This document shows, piece after piece, positions 41,088-49,427 of a stretch of 64,000 bases of DNA. The notes under the pieces were generated by a model, which saw only the letters and a list, made by a program, of their open reading frames with translations, was not told the origin of the DNA and did not search any database. Each line of letters opens with the position of its first letter. Position 1 is the first letter of the stretch. Position numbers and translations under genes: made by a program. Source of the stretch: Hirudinaria manillensis (Eukaryota > Annelida > Clitellata > Hirudinida > Hirudinidae); NCBI GenBank assembly GCA_034509925.1, contig CM067528.1, positions 8,486,001 through 8,550,000 of the forward strand, read 5' to 3'.

Positions 41088-42589
41088 CTTGCTTCCTTTC
41101 AAAGACGTGTCGGGAGCAGATGATGGATGCGTCAAGCTCTGGGAATGGGGTCATCCGAACATGGTGGCAGAGGTCAGGAAGTCGGGGGCGTTTCCCAAGG
41201 TCACGATGGTGGCATTCAACGACCATGGCAACAAGGTGAAGATGACGACTATGAATGGTGATGGTGGTGATGACGATGTTGGTGATGATCTTTATATTAT
41301 TCTCAGATTGGGATCAGTGACGTTGAGGGATCTCTGTCCTTGTGGCAAGTTGGGGACAGAAGCACATTGAACAAACCCTACCTGGTATTATATTAAACTG
41401 TTATGTTAATACATATGCACTATCTTTAGCATTGGTACTTACCATCATCATCATCACAATCATTGTTACCATCATGATGATGATCATCATCGTCGTCGTC
41501 CCAGAGCATGAAATGTCACAGTAAGACCACCCACTGCTTCACTTTCCTCGGCTGTTCCAGTCTTCTGTGCACCTCTGGACACTCGGCCGACAGCAGGAAC
41601 GTGGCCCTCTGGGACACGCTTCTGCCGCAGAGGAAGATGCTCATACAATGTGAGTTGTGATGATGATGGTGGTGGTGGAGGTAGGATAATGATGGTGATG
41701 ATGTTGATCAACAATGTTGACAGTTGTTGTGATTCTGCTGAGTATGGCTATGATTATGATTATGATCTGATTCAAAAAGCCGCAGCCATTGACTCGCTCC
41801 ACAAACTCCGAGATACTTTTTAAACGTTTCCTTACAATCGCGGATTCGATCGATCGCCAGCATTCCCGTGCCACTCTGAGGGCTCACCCTCGGTTGTCTA
41901 CGCCCCGAGCCACCAGTTGGTGATCAGCGGAGGCAAGAAGGGCGAGATTTGCATCTTCGACGTGCGTCAGAGGCAACTGAGGCACACGTTCCAGGCCCAC
42001 ACCTCGGCCGTCAAGTGTCTGACGGTCGACCCGTCGGAGGAGTTCTTCGTGTCGGGGTCAGCAGACGGAGACATAAAGGTCGGTTCGGGTTGCAACCACG
42101 GTTTAACTTTTGTCGTTGACGTCATTCACTTACAGATCTAGAAGTACATTGCCAACGATTCTCATTATTATTGTTGTTGTTGTACTTTGAGATGGAAAGA
42201 CGTATTTGATAATTGTAACTCAGTAGTTACGAGTCCGTTGGAATCGCTCTGATTTTAACAATTCCATGATTTTTGTATTACAACTTACAAAACACATTCA
42301 GTCCTCATGACATCATCATCAGGTGTGGAGTCTGGCAGTGCACAGCCTCCTGCACGCCTTCACGGCAGAGCACAGCAGGGCCTCCTCGAACCTGTTCCGA
42401 AATGCGACCTCCGGGGTCATTCAGGTTACCACGAATGCCCGAGGGCACCTGTTCTCGTGCGGCAACGACGGCACGATGAAGATCAGACGCCTCTTTCACC
42501 CGCACGACGGCATTGGTCGGACGGATGGAAGGAACCCGTTCGGTCACAGAGAGGACTTGGTGCAGACGTGGGGAAAGACATATTATTAA
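18362..42589 (+). CDS. DMXL2: Rabconnectin-3 alpha / DmX-like protein, complete gene (55 coding exons)
   Basis: I traced 55 exons from ATG 18362 to TAA 42589; they total 10251 bases, giving 3416 residues with every junction in phase. Human DMXL1 and DMXL2 are about 3030 aa, so this copy is longer, mainly through acidic, Ser-, Gln- and His-rich inserts. The protein opens MNLHQVLTGA and keeps the vertebrate order of blocks: N-terminal WD40 repeats, the Rav1-like central core, and a C-terminal WD40 set ending near LFSCGNDGTMKIR. Rabconnectin-3 alpha pairs with the beta subunit (WDR7) and acts like yeast RAVE in assembling and regulating the V-ATPase on endosomes and synaptic vesicles; loss impairs acidification and Notch signalling in flies. 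The single copy presumably corresponds to the ancestor of DMXL1 and DMXL2, so the symbol is provisional. Exon lists are in the sub-entries. The junctions around exons 48-50 are the least certain. Confidence 0.95.
19521..19837. repeat. (TCAC)n array, about 79 perfect units
   Basis: A 317-bp run of the tetranucleotide TCAC/CACT with no interruption that I can see, inside the first intron of the DMXL gene. It produces open Ser-Leu-Thr-His repeat frames that are not genes. Perfection over such length suggests recent expansion or an assembly-collapsed locus. Confidence 0.97.
26390..29538 (+). CDS. DMXL2: DMXL exons 14-22: middle N-terminal half
   Basis: Exons: 26390-26673, 26815-26992, 27533-27653, 27884-28048, 28239-28509, 28709-28779, 28836-28976, 29041-29167, 29371-29538 (about residues 657-1165). 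Matching landmarks are LLSKHSNGSLNLWDI, CGHRYHTNSAICHPVLPLLLTTSH, SELILWKVDPIGPLS, LFVASDGSSLHVYQAV, STSRPGCIIDL, HIFQERMVFS, SSSIYPACFAPYLVSTACSNGE and VSCAYSGRVAVAYK. Exon 14 carries a Ser/Pro-rich insert. Introns hold ATC arrays, notably about 27271-27312 and 27365-27500 just before exon 16. Exon 15 is joined to 16 by choosing the donor after CCCGA, the only one in phase with a CAG acceptor. Confidence 0.9.
29790..33056 (+). CDS. DMXL2: DMXL exons 23-30: second WD40 half and linker
   Basis: Exons: 29790-30270, 30432-30521, 30773-31034, 31295-31425, 31660-31840, 32136-32346, 32533-32733, 32901-33056 (about residues 1166-1736). Landmarks are GGSEWTLEDTIPL, FLDWISAEDGTHVLTVGVGSQI, WVRSGILVVGMDNEMHVFSQW, GLFEASRLACPTLPQYHP followed by KQLLELLNFGKVKRVKAIL, APLPLYALLSADDS, and SSLPGLTGLDQMYLLALAETVA. 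Exon 23 contains a nine-His tract (about 29942-29970) followed by a Ser/Gly/His-rich segment that has no counterpart in the vertebrate proteins I remember. Exon 25 ends with an acidic Glu-rich stretch. Confidence 0.9.
31458..31536. repeat. Short minisatellite in DMXL intron 26
   Basis: Five near-identical 15-base units built on AAGATGATCATTATT, with small substitutions (ACC, ATC), sit directly after exon 26. They are distinct from the simple trinucleotide arrays around them. Confidence 0.7.
33240..35128 (+). CDS. DMXL2: DMXL exons 31-35: Rav1-like conserved core
   Basis: Exons: 33240-33484, 33765-33884, 34032-34129, 34240-34405, 34548-35128 (about residues 1737-2140). This is the part shared with yeast Rav1, the RAVE subunit. 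Landmarks are DDCGLRYLLATRHHMHLI, EFVWAFHSDSQE, FGVGWWLRNVTSLSRCMEKVAK, DSALLYLAMKKKNVLWGLFR, NFAEDRWRRAALKNAFALIG, CAAAFFLLAGSISDAIE, DFQLAMVVLRLYEGD, DPFLRSMAYWIFHDY and YLRTHPLILR. Exon 35 has an extra Ser/Gly/Arg-rich insert of about 60 residues before the last block. Strong conservation makes this the most certain section of the gene. Confidence 0.95.
35253..35736 (+). CDS. DMXL2: DMXL exon 36: acidic linker with duplicated DFDWS motif
   Basis: This exon opens LYFLTAHEHFKNGCPALALEVL, a conserved DMXL block, then becomes almost entirely acidic. The motif EDFDWS appears twice (35470-35487 and 35533-35550), encoded by an identical 18-base word 63 bases apart; vertebrate DMXL has related DWS/DWG motifs at this position. 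Long Asp runs (encoded by GAT/GAC repeats) follow. It is likely a flexible acidic interaction segment. Confidence 0.9.
36012..39090 (+). CDS. DMXL2: DMXL exons 37-45: C-terminal helical region
   Basis: Exons: 36012-36270, 36353-36564, 36691-36897, 37087-37318, 37474-37704, 37796-37947, 38168-38340, 38452-38841, 38982-39090 (about residues 2302-2956). Landmarks are QLKFVACLNMIADELSTLAS, LRFHLYYWLEKEVQ, HAWLRTNHNLLVTLLSYTIL, GGGFASVRTEILLLLQ, YYIFSIGTALSACMYQ, SLTLLIKQNKDEDLPRLNVL, WGVVFGGGVKQLVK, YQEKFVPPKMSIIDYFLSK, SIKDPQNTPFL and VKKLWHALVCKEQLQDVFIKY. Exons 42 and 43 lack long open frames of their own and were found from splice signals and homology. Exon 43 is mostly Asp, Glu and Ser, paralleling an acidic DSDES segment in vertebrate DMXL. 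Confidence 0.9.
39213..42589 (+). CDS. DMXL2: DMXL exons 46-55: C-terminal WD40 repeats
   Basis: Exons: 39213-39302, 39746-39870, 40003-40193, 40326-40402, 40926-40986, 41105-41235, 41307-41384, 41505-41649, 41861-42078, 42323-42589 (about residues 2957-3416). Landmarks are KIIHKDQEVITSFAINQ, VAMATHKEIIEVD, VRRLAAHPLQPI, VSGADDGCVKLWEWGHP, DVEGSLSLWQ, GHSADSRNVALWDTLLP, QLVISGGKKGEICIFDVRQR, VSGSADGDIKVWSL and GHLFSCGNDGTMKIRRL. Exons 48 and 49 (containing ISIPGITNPGIF) were placed by phase and ATG-free openness; their junctions have weaker donor and acceptor sites. The last exon adds a basic, glycine-rich tail ending KTYY. Confidence 0.9.
39572..39616 (+). CDS. DMXL2: Possible 45-nt cassette exon of DMXL
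   Basis: A 45-base open segment lies between a good acceptor (CTTCCACCAG) and a GTGAGC donor, in phase 0 with both neighbouring exons 46 and 47. Including it would add 15 residues (TGLPTTVHLSSGAAM) in the linker before the C-terminal WD40 repeats. The vertebrate-like reading skips it, so it would be an optional exon. It was not counted in the 55. Confidence 0.35.
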
Positions 42590-42841
42590 CAAACGTTATC
42601 GATATTATTATTGTTGTTATTATTACAATTATCAATATTATTATTATTATTATCTTCTTTATAAATACATTTCTTATTGGACAACTCTATCAAAAAGCCA
42701 AAGGCTACAACCCCAAGTTTGGCCAACTCAAAGTTCTGCTGTTACATGGTGCCCCACTGCTGAGGCTCTGATTAGATTGTCTCTATTTTTAGAATCTTTC
42801 TTTTAGGATCAGAACTTTCAAGTTATTTTCTTTCTTAACAT

Positions 42842-42847
42842 AATAAA
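42842..42847 (+). terminator. Candidate polyadenylation signal of DMXL
   Basis: AATAAA, about 250 bases past the DMXL stop codon on the same strand, is the first such hexamer downstream. The intervening AT-rich sequence is a plausible short 3' UTR. Confidence 0.4.
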
Positions 42848-43060
42848 TGTCTTTATTATAAGGACAACGTCGTTCATTATTATTGTTATTATTATTATTA
42901 TTATTATTGTTGTTGTTGTTGTTATCAGTTATTATTGTTGTTGTTGCTGTTGCCATCAATAGCAGACCTTGTAGCTTGACAGGACCATGACATTGAAATG
43001 ATCACGTTCAGCATATTGATAAGGACCGTTTTGTTTTTAGTTGTAGCCACTGCTGCTTTC

Positions 43061-43101
<41 letters not shown>

Positions 43102-43221
43102 TTTATTGTTGTTTTTGCTTCACTCCAATGCCATCCTAAATCAAAGCAATTGCTGCCACCAAATGCTTGCCCATTTGGCCAGAATTGGACAAAAGGGTTT
43201 TGCGTTCTCGAAAAAATCAAC

Positions 43222-43252
<31 letters not shown>

Positions 43253-43452
43253 CTGACTGACTCAGTGATTGATTGAATTACCGACTGATCAGGTGAGGTG
43301 CATTTATTATTAGCTTATTATTGATATGTATTCAACGAATTTGACCCAACCAACTTGAGTAGTTTGACTTCAATCAAGCAGGCCAGTTTATGTTTATGTT
43401 TTACTACCTTGCTATTTTGATTATGTACAAATTATTTGACTATTCTAGATCG

Positions 43453-43484
<32 letters not shown>

Positions 43485-45120
43485 GCCAATTTCATTGTGT
43501 TGATAGCATGGTTCGACCAACAGGACCTAAAGTAACATTTCCTAATTTTCAGTCTCTATTGGCTGACCTCTGATTGTAATTTGTGGAATAATAATATTAT
43601 TATTAAATAATTATTATTGATATTATAAATAATAATTATTGTTTACTTGATTGATTATGTTCAGCATTGAAAACATTATCATTGAAAGTGATTCATCCTT
43701 GAGATGTTGACATTTTCTTTTCTCATGTGGCTACTGCTTGTTAATGATGGTGATGATGATGATGATTTTTTTATATTTAATTTAAATAGTGATGAGGATG
43801 ATGATGAAATGTGGAGGCTATGCTCGAGACTTTCCGATCGGGAGGCGACCCGAATTGGTGATGTAATCGACTCCGAGTCGTTTTCATCTTCTGCTGAGTT
43901 CCATTTCCTTCGTTTTGTTTTCATTTTTAATTTTTCTTTCATTATTTAGAAATTCATTCCTTTTCAAGAATTATCAGCCTGCCCTCAGTGCAGGAAAGGT
44001 CAGCTTTTCATTTGATTTGATCCCCAGATGGCGGGTCGTTATATTTTTTCTTAAATATTCCCTACCCTCGATGCCCTCAGCAGGTATGGTGGTTACCCTC
44101 GTAACGTGTGATGGTTACCATGGTGAAATGTGATGTTACCGTGGTAATGTGGCTCGATTTTAGAAGTTTTTGTCCTATGCTTCCTGACAACAATTGGTGA
44201 TTAATAAGCAATTCTAATTGGTTACGCGATGATCTATCTTAGCATGGAAGCTATTTGCTGTCTTGTAATTGCGGCGCTGATTGCGAGCGTTGTTTGCGCT
44301 TCTTAGTTAGGTTTGTTTGCATCTTCTAAGAAGTTTCTGCATCGCTACAAACGTGCACGGTTATGACAGAAGTGGGGATTCCTGATCGCTGTACATAGAT
44401 GAAACATCAAAAGCGGATGGCAATCTGGTGAATGAAATCGGAACATTGATTAGCAGTTTTGGGGTTTATTTTTTTTAATTATTGATATGTAATGTAGGAT
44501 ATTGTTTCTGTCGTGGGAATTAAAGTCTAACGATTGTTCTTCCTTTATTCTTTTATTGTCCATCTTTCCTTCTTCAGAGATGTAAAACTTGTTGTTGTTG
44601 TTAATGATGTTCTTTGCGCACGTCCGTCGAGTTAGTCGCACGTCGCTGAAATGGCGACTGTTTTAGTGCAAGTTTTACTCGCTGAAGTTAAGCTGCTGAT
44701 AATGCACTGAAAAGAAGATGATTGGATCTGCAAACGTTTGGATTGTTGTTGTTGTTGGTGGTGTTGTTATCATGTCTTAAGATGATTCCGGGATTTGCCG
44801 GTCTCGTAAGCTTCGACATTGTTTAACTCTGCCATCTATCGAACGACTGTAAATGTTTTACCCCATCCCCCCGACACTTGACCGGGCGTTGGAACTCGTT
44901 GACCCATCTTTCACAAGTTCTTATTCGAAGACCGAGCATGCATCGTCGATTGATCGTCTGCGGCTTTCCTAGGATTTTGACACTTTGACCTCGAAAGCTG
45001 GCCTTTTGCTCGGAGCATGCCCCGCTTACTCGGGCATAGCTGAATAGTTAAGTGATTAGAAGTTTGCTTAGTTAAGGAAGATGTTGAAGATAATCATCCC
45101 TAAAAGGTTCGTTGGCATTT
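42848..45120. other. Intergenic DNA with ATT and TTGA arrays
   Basis: No gene is supported. Pure ATT arrays occur at 42880-42910, 43062-43101 and 43454-43484, and a TTGA tetranucleotide array at about 43221-43250. The 43679-44133 frames are Ser- and Asp-rich and show no family motif. From 44200 the sequence becomes less repetitive but remains unexplained. Confidence 0.5.
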
Positions 45121-46470
45121 TGATAATCTAGCATTATCTAGTTATTAAATTAATTAATTTTTGTTTTTAACATTCCATTTTGATAATTTAGCATTAGTTG
45201 ATGTGAACGTTAATTTAATACATCCGCTAAACATAGCAACCGTTTTGTTACAAATTTAGAGATTAATTAATCTCTAAAAATGTCACCCGAATTTTAAAAA
45301 AATAAGGGTTATTAAAGGCTAAAAACTGTGATAAAGTACACTGTCCAATGGACCTCAGAAACTGAACTGAAAGAAGAGGTTTTAGCATACATGTATGTCT
45401 AGAACCTCGCATAACCACGTGTTTGCAGAACCACGTATAACGGGGTCAAAATTCCCGATCTTTGCTCCTCGAGGGATGACGAATACATGTTACCTTAGTC
45501 GGCGGCATAGTAGACTTTGCCAGTGTCCACGAAATGAAGGTCAGAAAATACGAAATGTCGGACTTTCATGCATGGATTTCGAAGAAAGTCCCCGAAAGCA
45601 CCGCCAAGCCACCAAGTATTCGGCTCGCTTCCTTGTTCGGTATTCACTAATTTCAGAGGCCTCGGAGATTTGAATTTTCAAGTTGAGGATGAATGATCTG
45701 ATTTGGATTGTACACATATGCCATCGAATTCCCCATGTTGTAGCATAATCGAAAGTTCTTGAAATGAAAATGATGGCGTCGATGATTTCGTTCGATTTTG
45801 AGACGAAGATTTTGCTGCAACTATGGGAAAGTTCAGTCTCGTGTGTTGATCTGTCAGATGCGTCTCCAGGGCTTTTGCGATCTTCTCGGACATCCATTCC
45901 GATTTGACCAACTTGGCACATTGCAGTACGCTGTGCGCTACGCAGCTCAACAGTACTAGTTTGTAGACATTCGGAGAACTACACTGGCTTTTTCCAGCGT
46001 CTTGAAAACTGTGCTGATAAACTGTTCGTCTTTGGAGACTCTTTTGAGTCAGACCTGATCAGAAGAGAAGGAGTTCGCTGAGATCGGAAAATGCCTCCGA
46101 ACGAGCAGCCATCCAGATGTCTATCTTTGCGGTTATAATACCAGATAATGAATTCAAGCCCTGAACGAGGACATTAAATTTGAGGAGGATTGTTATACGA
46201 TACTGATGTTTTTTCGATTCGATTTTTTTATTTGGAATTGAATACGAAAGGCTGAGAAAATAAATTTAAAAAAAAAATAATAAATCGAATCTCTTAAACC
46301 CTTCACAGCGTGACGAAGAAGCTGGCAATTTATTGCATCAGTTGCAATGTTTCAGTGAACGAAGACCCTTCCGACAGCAGACAAACAGCTTCGTTTATTT
46401 TCAACTTCGTCCTGTCGTTGACGACGAGAGCGGAGAATGACGGGCCTAGCAAACCAAAAATTTCAAAACA
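45121..46470. repeat. Duplicated segment, left (inverted) copy
   Basis: Blocks here reappear in inverted orientation around 51.7-53.7 kb. 45171-45460 matches the reverse complement of about 53395-53665. 45520-45590 matches about 53250-53330, both encoding QCPRNEGQKIR. 46310-46460 matches about 52390-52500. 45850-45940, read on the minus strand, encodes AKLVKSEWMSEKIAKA, as do plus-strand copies at 51800 and 52030. The order of blocks differs between the arms, so the region has been rearranged. Frames are broken; this looks like a decayed multi-copy element or gene fragment of unknown origin. Confidence 0.75.
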
Positions 46471-47638
46471 ACTTCAAAGCGCCAATACGTTAAAATTTGA
46501 ATTTTACGTTACAATGGCGGTCTTTCTTGTTTATAAAATGGCGATTCCGGCATTAACAAACCGCACAAAAATTCAAGCAAAACTTGGTTTATGCAGTAAT
46601 TTATATTTTTTTGGTGTTAGCTTGAGACTTGTAAGGCTCTCCTTGACTAGTTTTAGCTGGAACTTTGCAAACGAAGCTGAAGATACTATCTAATTAACTT
46701 CTATTAAATAAAGTTATGAGCAAGACAGATTAGATTAAACCTTAGTCGACCAAGTTTGTTAATAAGTTATAACGTTAGAATTTAAATATCTTGACTATAA
46801 TAAAGTACCTTGGTTGGTGTTCCACCCGATTTTCTGCAGCAGAACAAAACTTAGCGAAAATTATATCCTCTAATAGGATTTTTAAAACTACCATTACGAC
46901 AAATACGTTGATAAATAACAAGACAAAATCATAAATAAAGTCATAAATAAAGATAAATAACAAGACAAAATCATGTAAACCAATAAAATGCTCCCAAAAA
47001 TATTCAGTCTGAAAAGCAATACAAAAAAAAAGAACGAAAACTGTGACGCAAAATCACCAGCAACGAGATGCGACGTGAATCGTGCTCCGTCGGTTTCGGA
47101 ACATTTTTCCCGCTCGATTGACGACGATGATCCAGGAGTCTCCACGGAACCACTTTCGGTCGGAAACGTTGCTTCGAGGGTACGTAAACGGATTGCACGG
47201 CGAGCCCCGCGCTTTGCCGATCCGCCCGTTCGATCGATTCCAGTTCAATCGAGTTCAATTCCCCCGCACGAGGGCGTCGTAAAGGAGGTCTGATCAAATT
47301 TCAATGTCGCATTCGCGTCCACCATGACGAGAGAAGAGGTTCGATTAAATGATCAAAGGAATCGTAGGAATCCTACCGCTCGTCTTGTCTTGTTATTTAC
47401 CTTTATTTAGTAACTACCATTAATCGCTAAAATTAAAATTTGTTTAAGAGCAGTTCGAAGCAAAATATATCGATTAATCCTTCTCGAGCGTACCACGTCC
47501 CAGCACGATCCGCGTCGCCACGGAAACATTTTATTATTATAATTATTATTGTTATATTTATTGTTCCTATAATCATCATCATCATTATCGTTATCATTAT
47601 TAATTTTAATTCGGAGCAGATTCAACGAATTGTAAAAG
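46471..47638. other. Unannotated spacer before the retroelement
   Basis: AT-rich DNA with a GC-richer, CpG-rich patch at 47050-47300 that is open in several frames, including 46988-47293 on the plus strand. I recognise no domain and no splice-supported gene. The final 20 bases before the target duplication match the unoccupied site at about 52533. Confidence 0.45.
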
Positions 47639-47643
47639 AAGAT

Positions 47644-47827
47644 TGTTGCTGCAAACAACTCTGCTTCTCGATTAAAGTATTTATTTCCTACTCGGAAACA
47701 ATATTCTATCGAACCGTCAACGATAACTGTGCGTAAAACAAAGTTCCATCACCGAAACTTCTAGAATGTTCTACCTATTTATACTCTCTCAGCCCCTTCC
47801 CGCTTCTCAACAGGAATGGCTGTAACA
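47644..47827 (-). repeat. 3' LTR of the BEL/Pao element
   Basis: A 184-bp LTR downstream of the coding region on the minus strand, TG...CA bounded, about 98 percent identical to its partner. It follows the polypurine tract directly and abuts the AAGAT duplication on the left. Confidence 0.93.
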
Positions 47828-47839
47828 CTCCCCCCCCCC
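47828..47839 (-). other. Polypurine tract of the BEL/Pao element
   Basis: On the minus strand a run of G ending in GAG abuts the start of the 3' LTR. This is where plus-strand DNA synthesis primes in LTR elements and confirms the element's orientation. Confidence 0.8.
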
Positions 47840-47910
47840 AGCTTAATGTCTTAGTTTATACATGAGACATTAACTACACATGACAATAAATGAATGTCAA
47901 CTTTCAAATG

Positions 47911-48579
47911 TTAGATACTGTTAGCTTCTAATAAAAGAATCAGTTTGGTTATTGGACGCTCCTTGAGCTTGTGTGGACTTGAGGGAACGAAGAGAGTGAC
48001 TCTTCTTACTAATCCATCAGATCCTGGGTGTACACTAACAACCCTCGCCATGGACCAGTCATTGCGAAGCTCCGCTTCGTCTTTCATTAATACAATATCT
48101 CCTTCTTGGAAATTCCTTTTGGACTTAGTGTTCTTGCTTCTGATTTGCAAAGATGACAGATATTCCCTTTTCCACCTGAACCAGAATTCATTTGCTAGAT
48201 GTTGTACCTTTCTCCACCTTCTACGACTATAAACATCTGCTGCTACAAATTTACCTGGTGGTGCCATAACAAGCCTTGACTTCGTAGTCAACAGAGCATT
48301 CGGTGTTAGTGGAATTAAACTTTCTGGATCGTGAATCGTCTCCACTGTCAATGGTCTCGAATTGACTGTTGTTTCCACTTCAGCCATTAATGTTCGGAAT
48401 GACTCATCAACAAGCTTTCCTTGATATTGTTTACTAATGGACTTCAGTACAGCTCTGATTGTTCTTATCTGTCTTTCCCAAATGCCTCCCATGTGACTAG
48501 CAAATGGTGGGTTCTTCTTGAAAACTATATAATCAGCATTATGATTCGACAAGAACTGACTGATCATTTCAGTATCCAT
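47911..48579 (-). CDS. BEL/Pao integrase C-terminal part
   Basis: A 222-residue frame downstream of the deletion. KNPPFASHMGGIWERQIRTI is the hallmark stretch following the integrase core; VETTVNSRPLT and the tail RRRWRKVQHLANEFWFRWKREYL, GDIVLMKDE and WSMARVV form the C-terminal domain typical of BEL/Pao. The bases just upstream read ALEEM in this same frame, continuous with the integrase, and meet the RT fragment there. That places the deletion junction at about 48585-48605. The catalytic DDE residues lie mostly in the lost part. Confidence 0.85.
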   Translation of the reverse strand: MDTEMISQFLSNHNADYIVFKKNPPFASHMGGIWERQIRTIRAVLKSISKQYQGKLVDESFRTLMAEVETTVNSRPLTVETIHDPESLIPLTPNALLTTKSRLVMAPPGKFVAADVYSRRRWRKVQHLANEFWFRWKREYLSSLQIRSKNTKSKRNFQEGDIVLMKDEAELRNDWSMARVVSVHPGSDGLVRRVTLFVPSSPHKLKERPITKLILLLEANSI

Positions 48580-48584
48580 TTCTT

Positions 48585-49427
48585 CTAAAGCCTCTTTAAT
48601 CTTTCATCTATTGCACTGATGACTTCCTTGTTATTTGAATTGAATTTCCTCAAATTAAATCCTCCAGCCTTGCACATTTCTATTAAAGATAAGGCTAATT
48701 CCTTCGCTTCATCGATGGTTTCTACTGATTTTAAATTTGACAAAATGTCTTGATTCGATGGTTCATTAAAGTCAGAATTATATAACTGTAACATCATCTC
48801 ATTTAACTGAGTTTCTTTAACTTCAACTGTTGGACCACAACAAACTACTTCTTTGTGCGTTGAGGTATTGTCTAAATTTATCAATGGACCACATATGGAC
48901 CAACCGAATCCAGTGCGCATAGCATAAGGACCACCTTGTTGACTAGGTATGATTTCAATAGGTTGCAATGCCTTTGGACAATTTGAACCAAGCAACATTT
49001 CAACTTTCATGTTTGGATCTGGATTTGGAATCTTACCTGCTAATTTCTTCAAATAAGACCAGTTATCAAATATTGCAGATGTTGGTATCTCACTGTTACT
49101 AAACGGAAGAACTTCTTTGGTAAATACCTTTGGTAATTTCAATTTCACACCAGAATCTAATGAAGTTACCATTAAGCCTTTAATCACATTTGTTTTTTCT
49201 TTAACTTCTCCTGTGATTGTTCTAATGGAAATTTCTGATAAAGTGCTCTTGCATTGAAGTTGCTTGAACAATCTTTCTGTGATGAAACAAGCAGAGCTCA
49301 AATTATCTAGAGCAGCATAAACTTCTTCAACTTTGGAATGATCTGATTCATGATATACTTTGACTTTAACTACATTAATCATGGATCGCCATGCAATCAT
49401 TTGAAGATATGTTACTCTTAGCAACAA
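48585..49427 (-). CDS. BEL/Pao aspartic protease region and start of reverse transcriptase (truncated)
   Basis: A 280-residue frame displaced by one base relative to gag, so a frameshift or a mutation separates them. The block YAALDNLSSACFITERLF is the retropepsin-like region; in Pao elements the active site is often DDQS rather than DSG, and here it reads DNLS. It continues through LLGSNCPKALQPIEI and TGFGWSICGPL, then jumps to the RT-associated sequence MCKAGGFNLRKFNSN and stops at ERLKRL. The RT catalytic core is absent. This frame is non-functional as a polymerase. Confidence 0.85.
   Translation of the reverse strand: MLLRVTYLQMIAWRSMINVVKVKVYHESDHSKVEEVYAALDNLSSACFITERLFKQLQCKSTLSEISIRTITGEVKEKTNVIKGLMVTSLDSGVKLKLPKVFTKEVLPFSNSEIPTSAIFDNWSYLKKLAGKIPNPDPNMKVEMLLGSNCPKALQPIEIIPSQQGGPYAMRTGFGWSICGPLINLDNTSTHKEVVCCGPTVEVKETQLNEMMLQLYNSDFNEPSNQDILSNLKSVETIDEAKELALSLIEMCKAGGFNLRKFNSNNKEVISAIDERLKRL

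Noticed and set aside
46988-47297. CpG-rich patch open in three frames, for example a 101-codon plus frame
   Set aside because: Open in several frames without a domain or splice context; could be regulatory, but nothing specific supports it.
47828-47839. Homopolymer C run as a possible sequencing artefact
   Set aside because: Its position directly beside the 3' LTR makes it the expected polypurine tract of the element.
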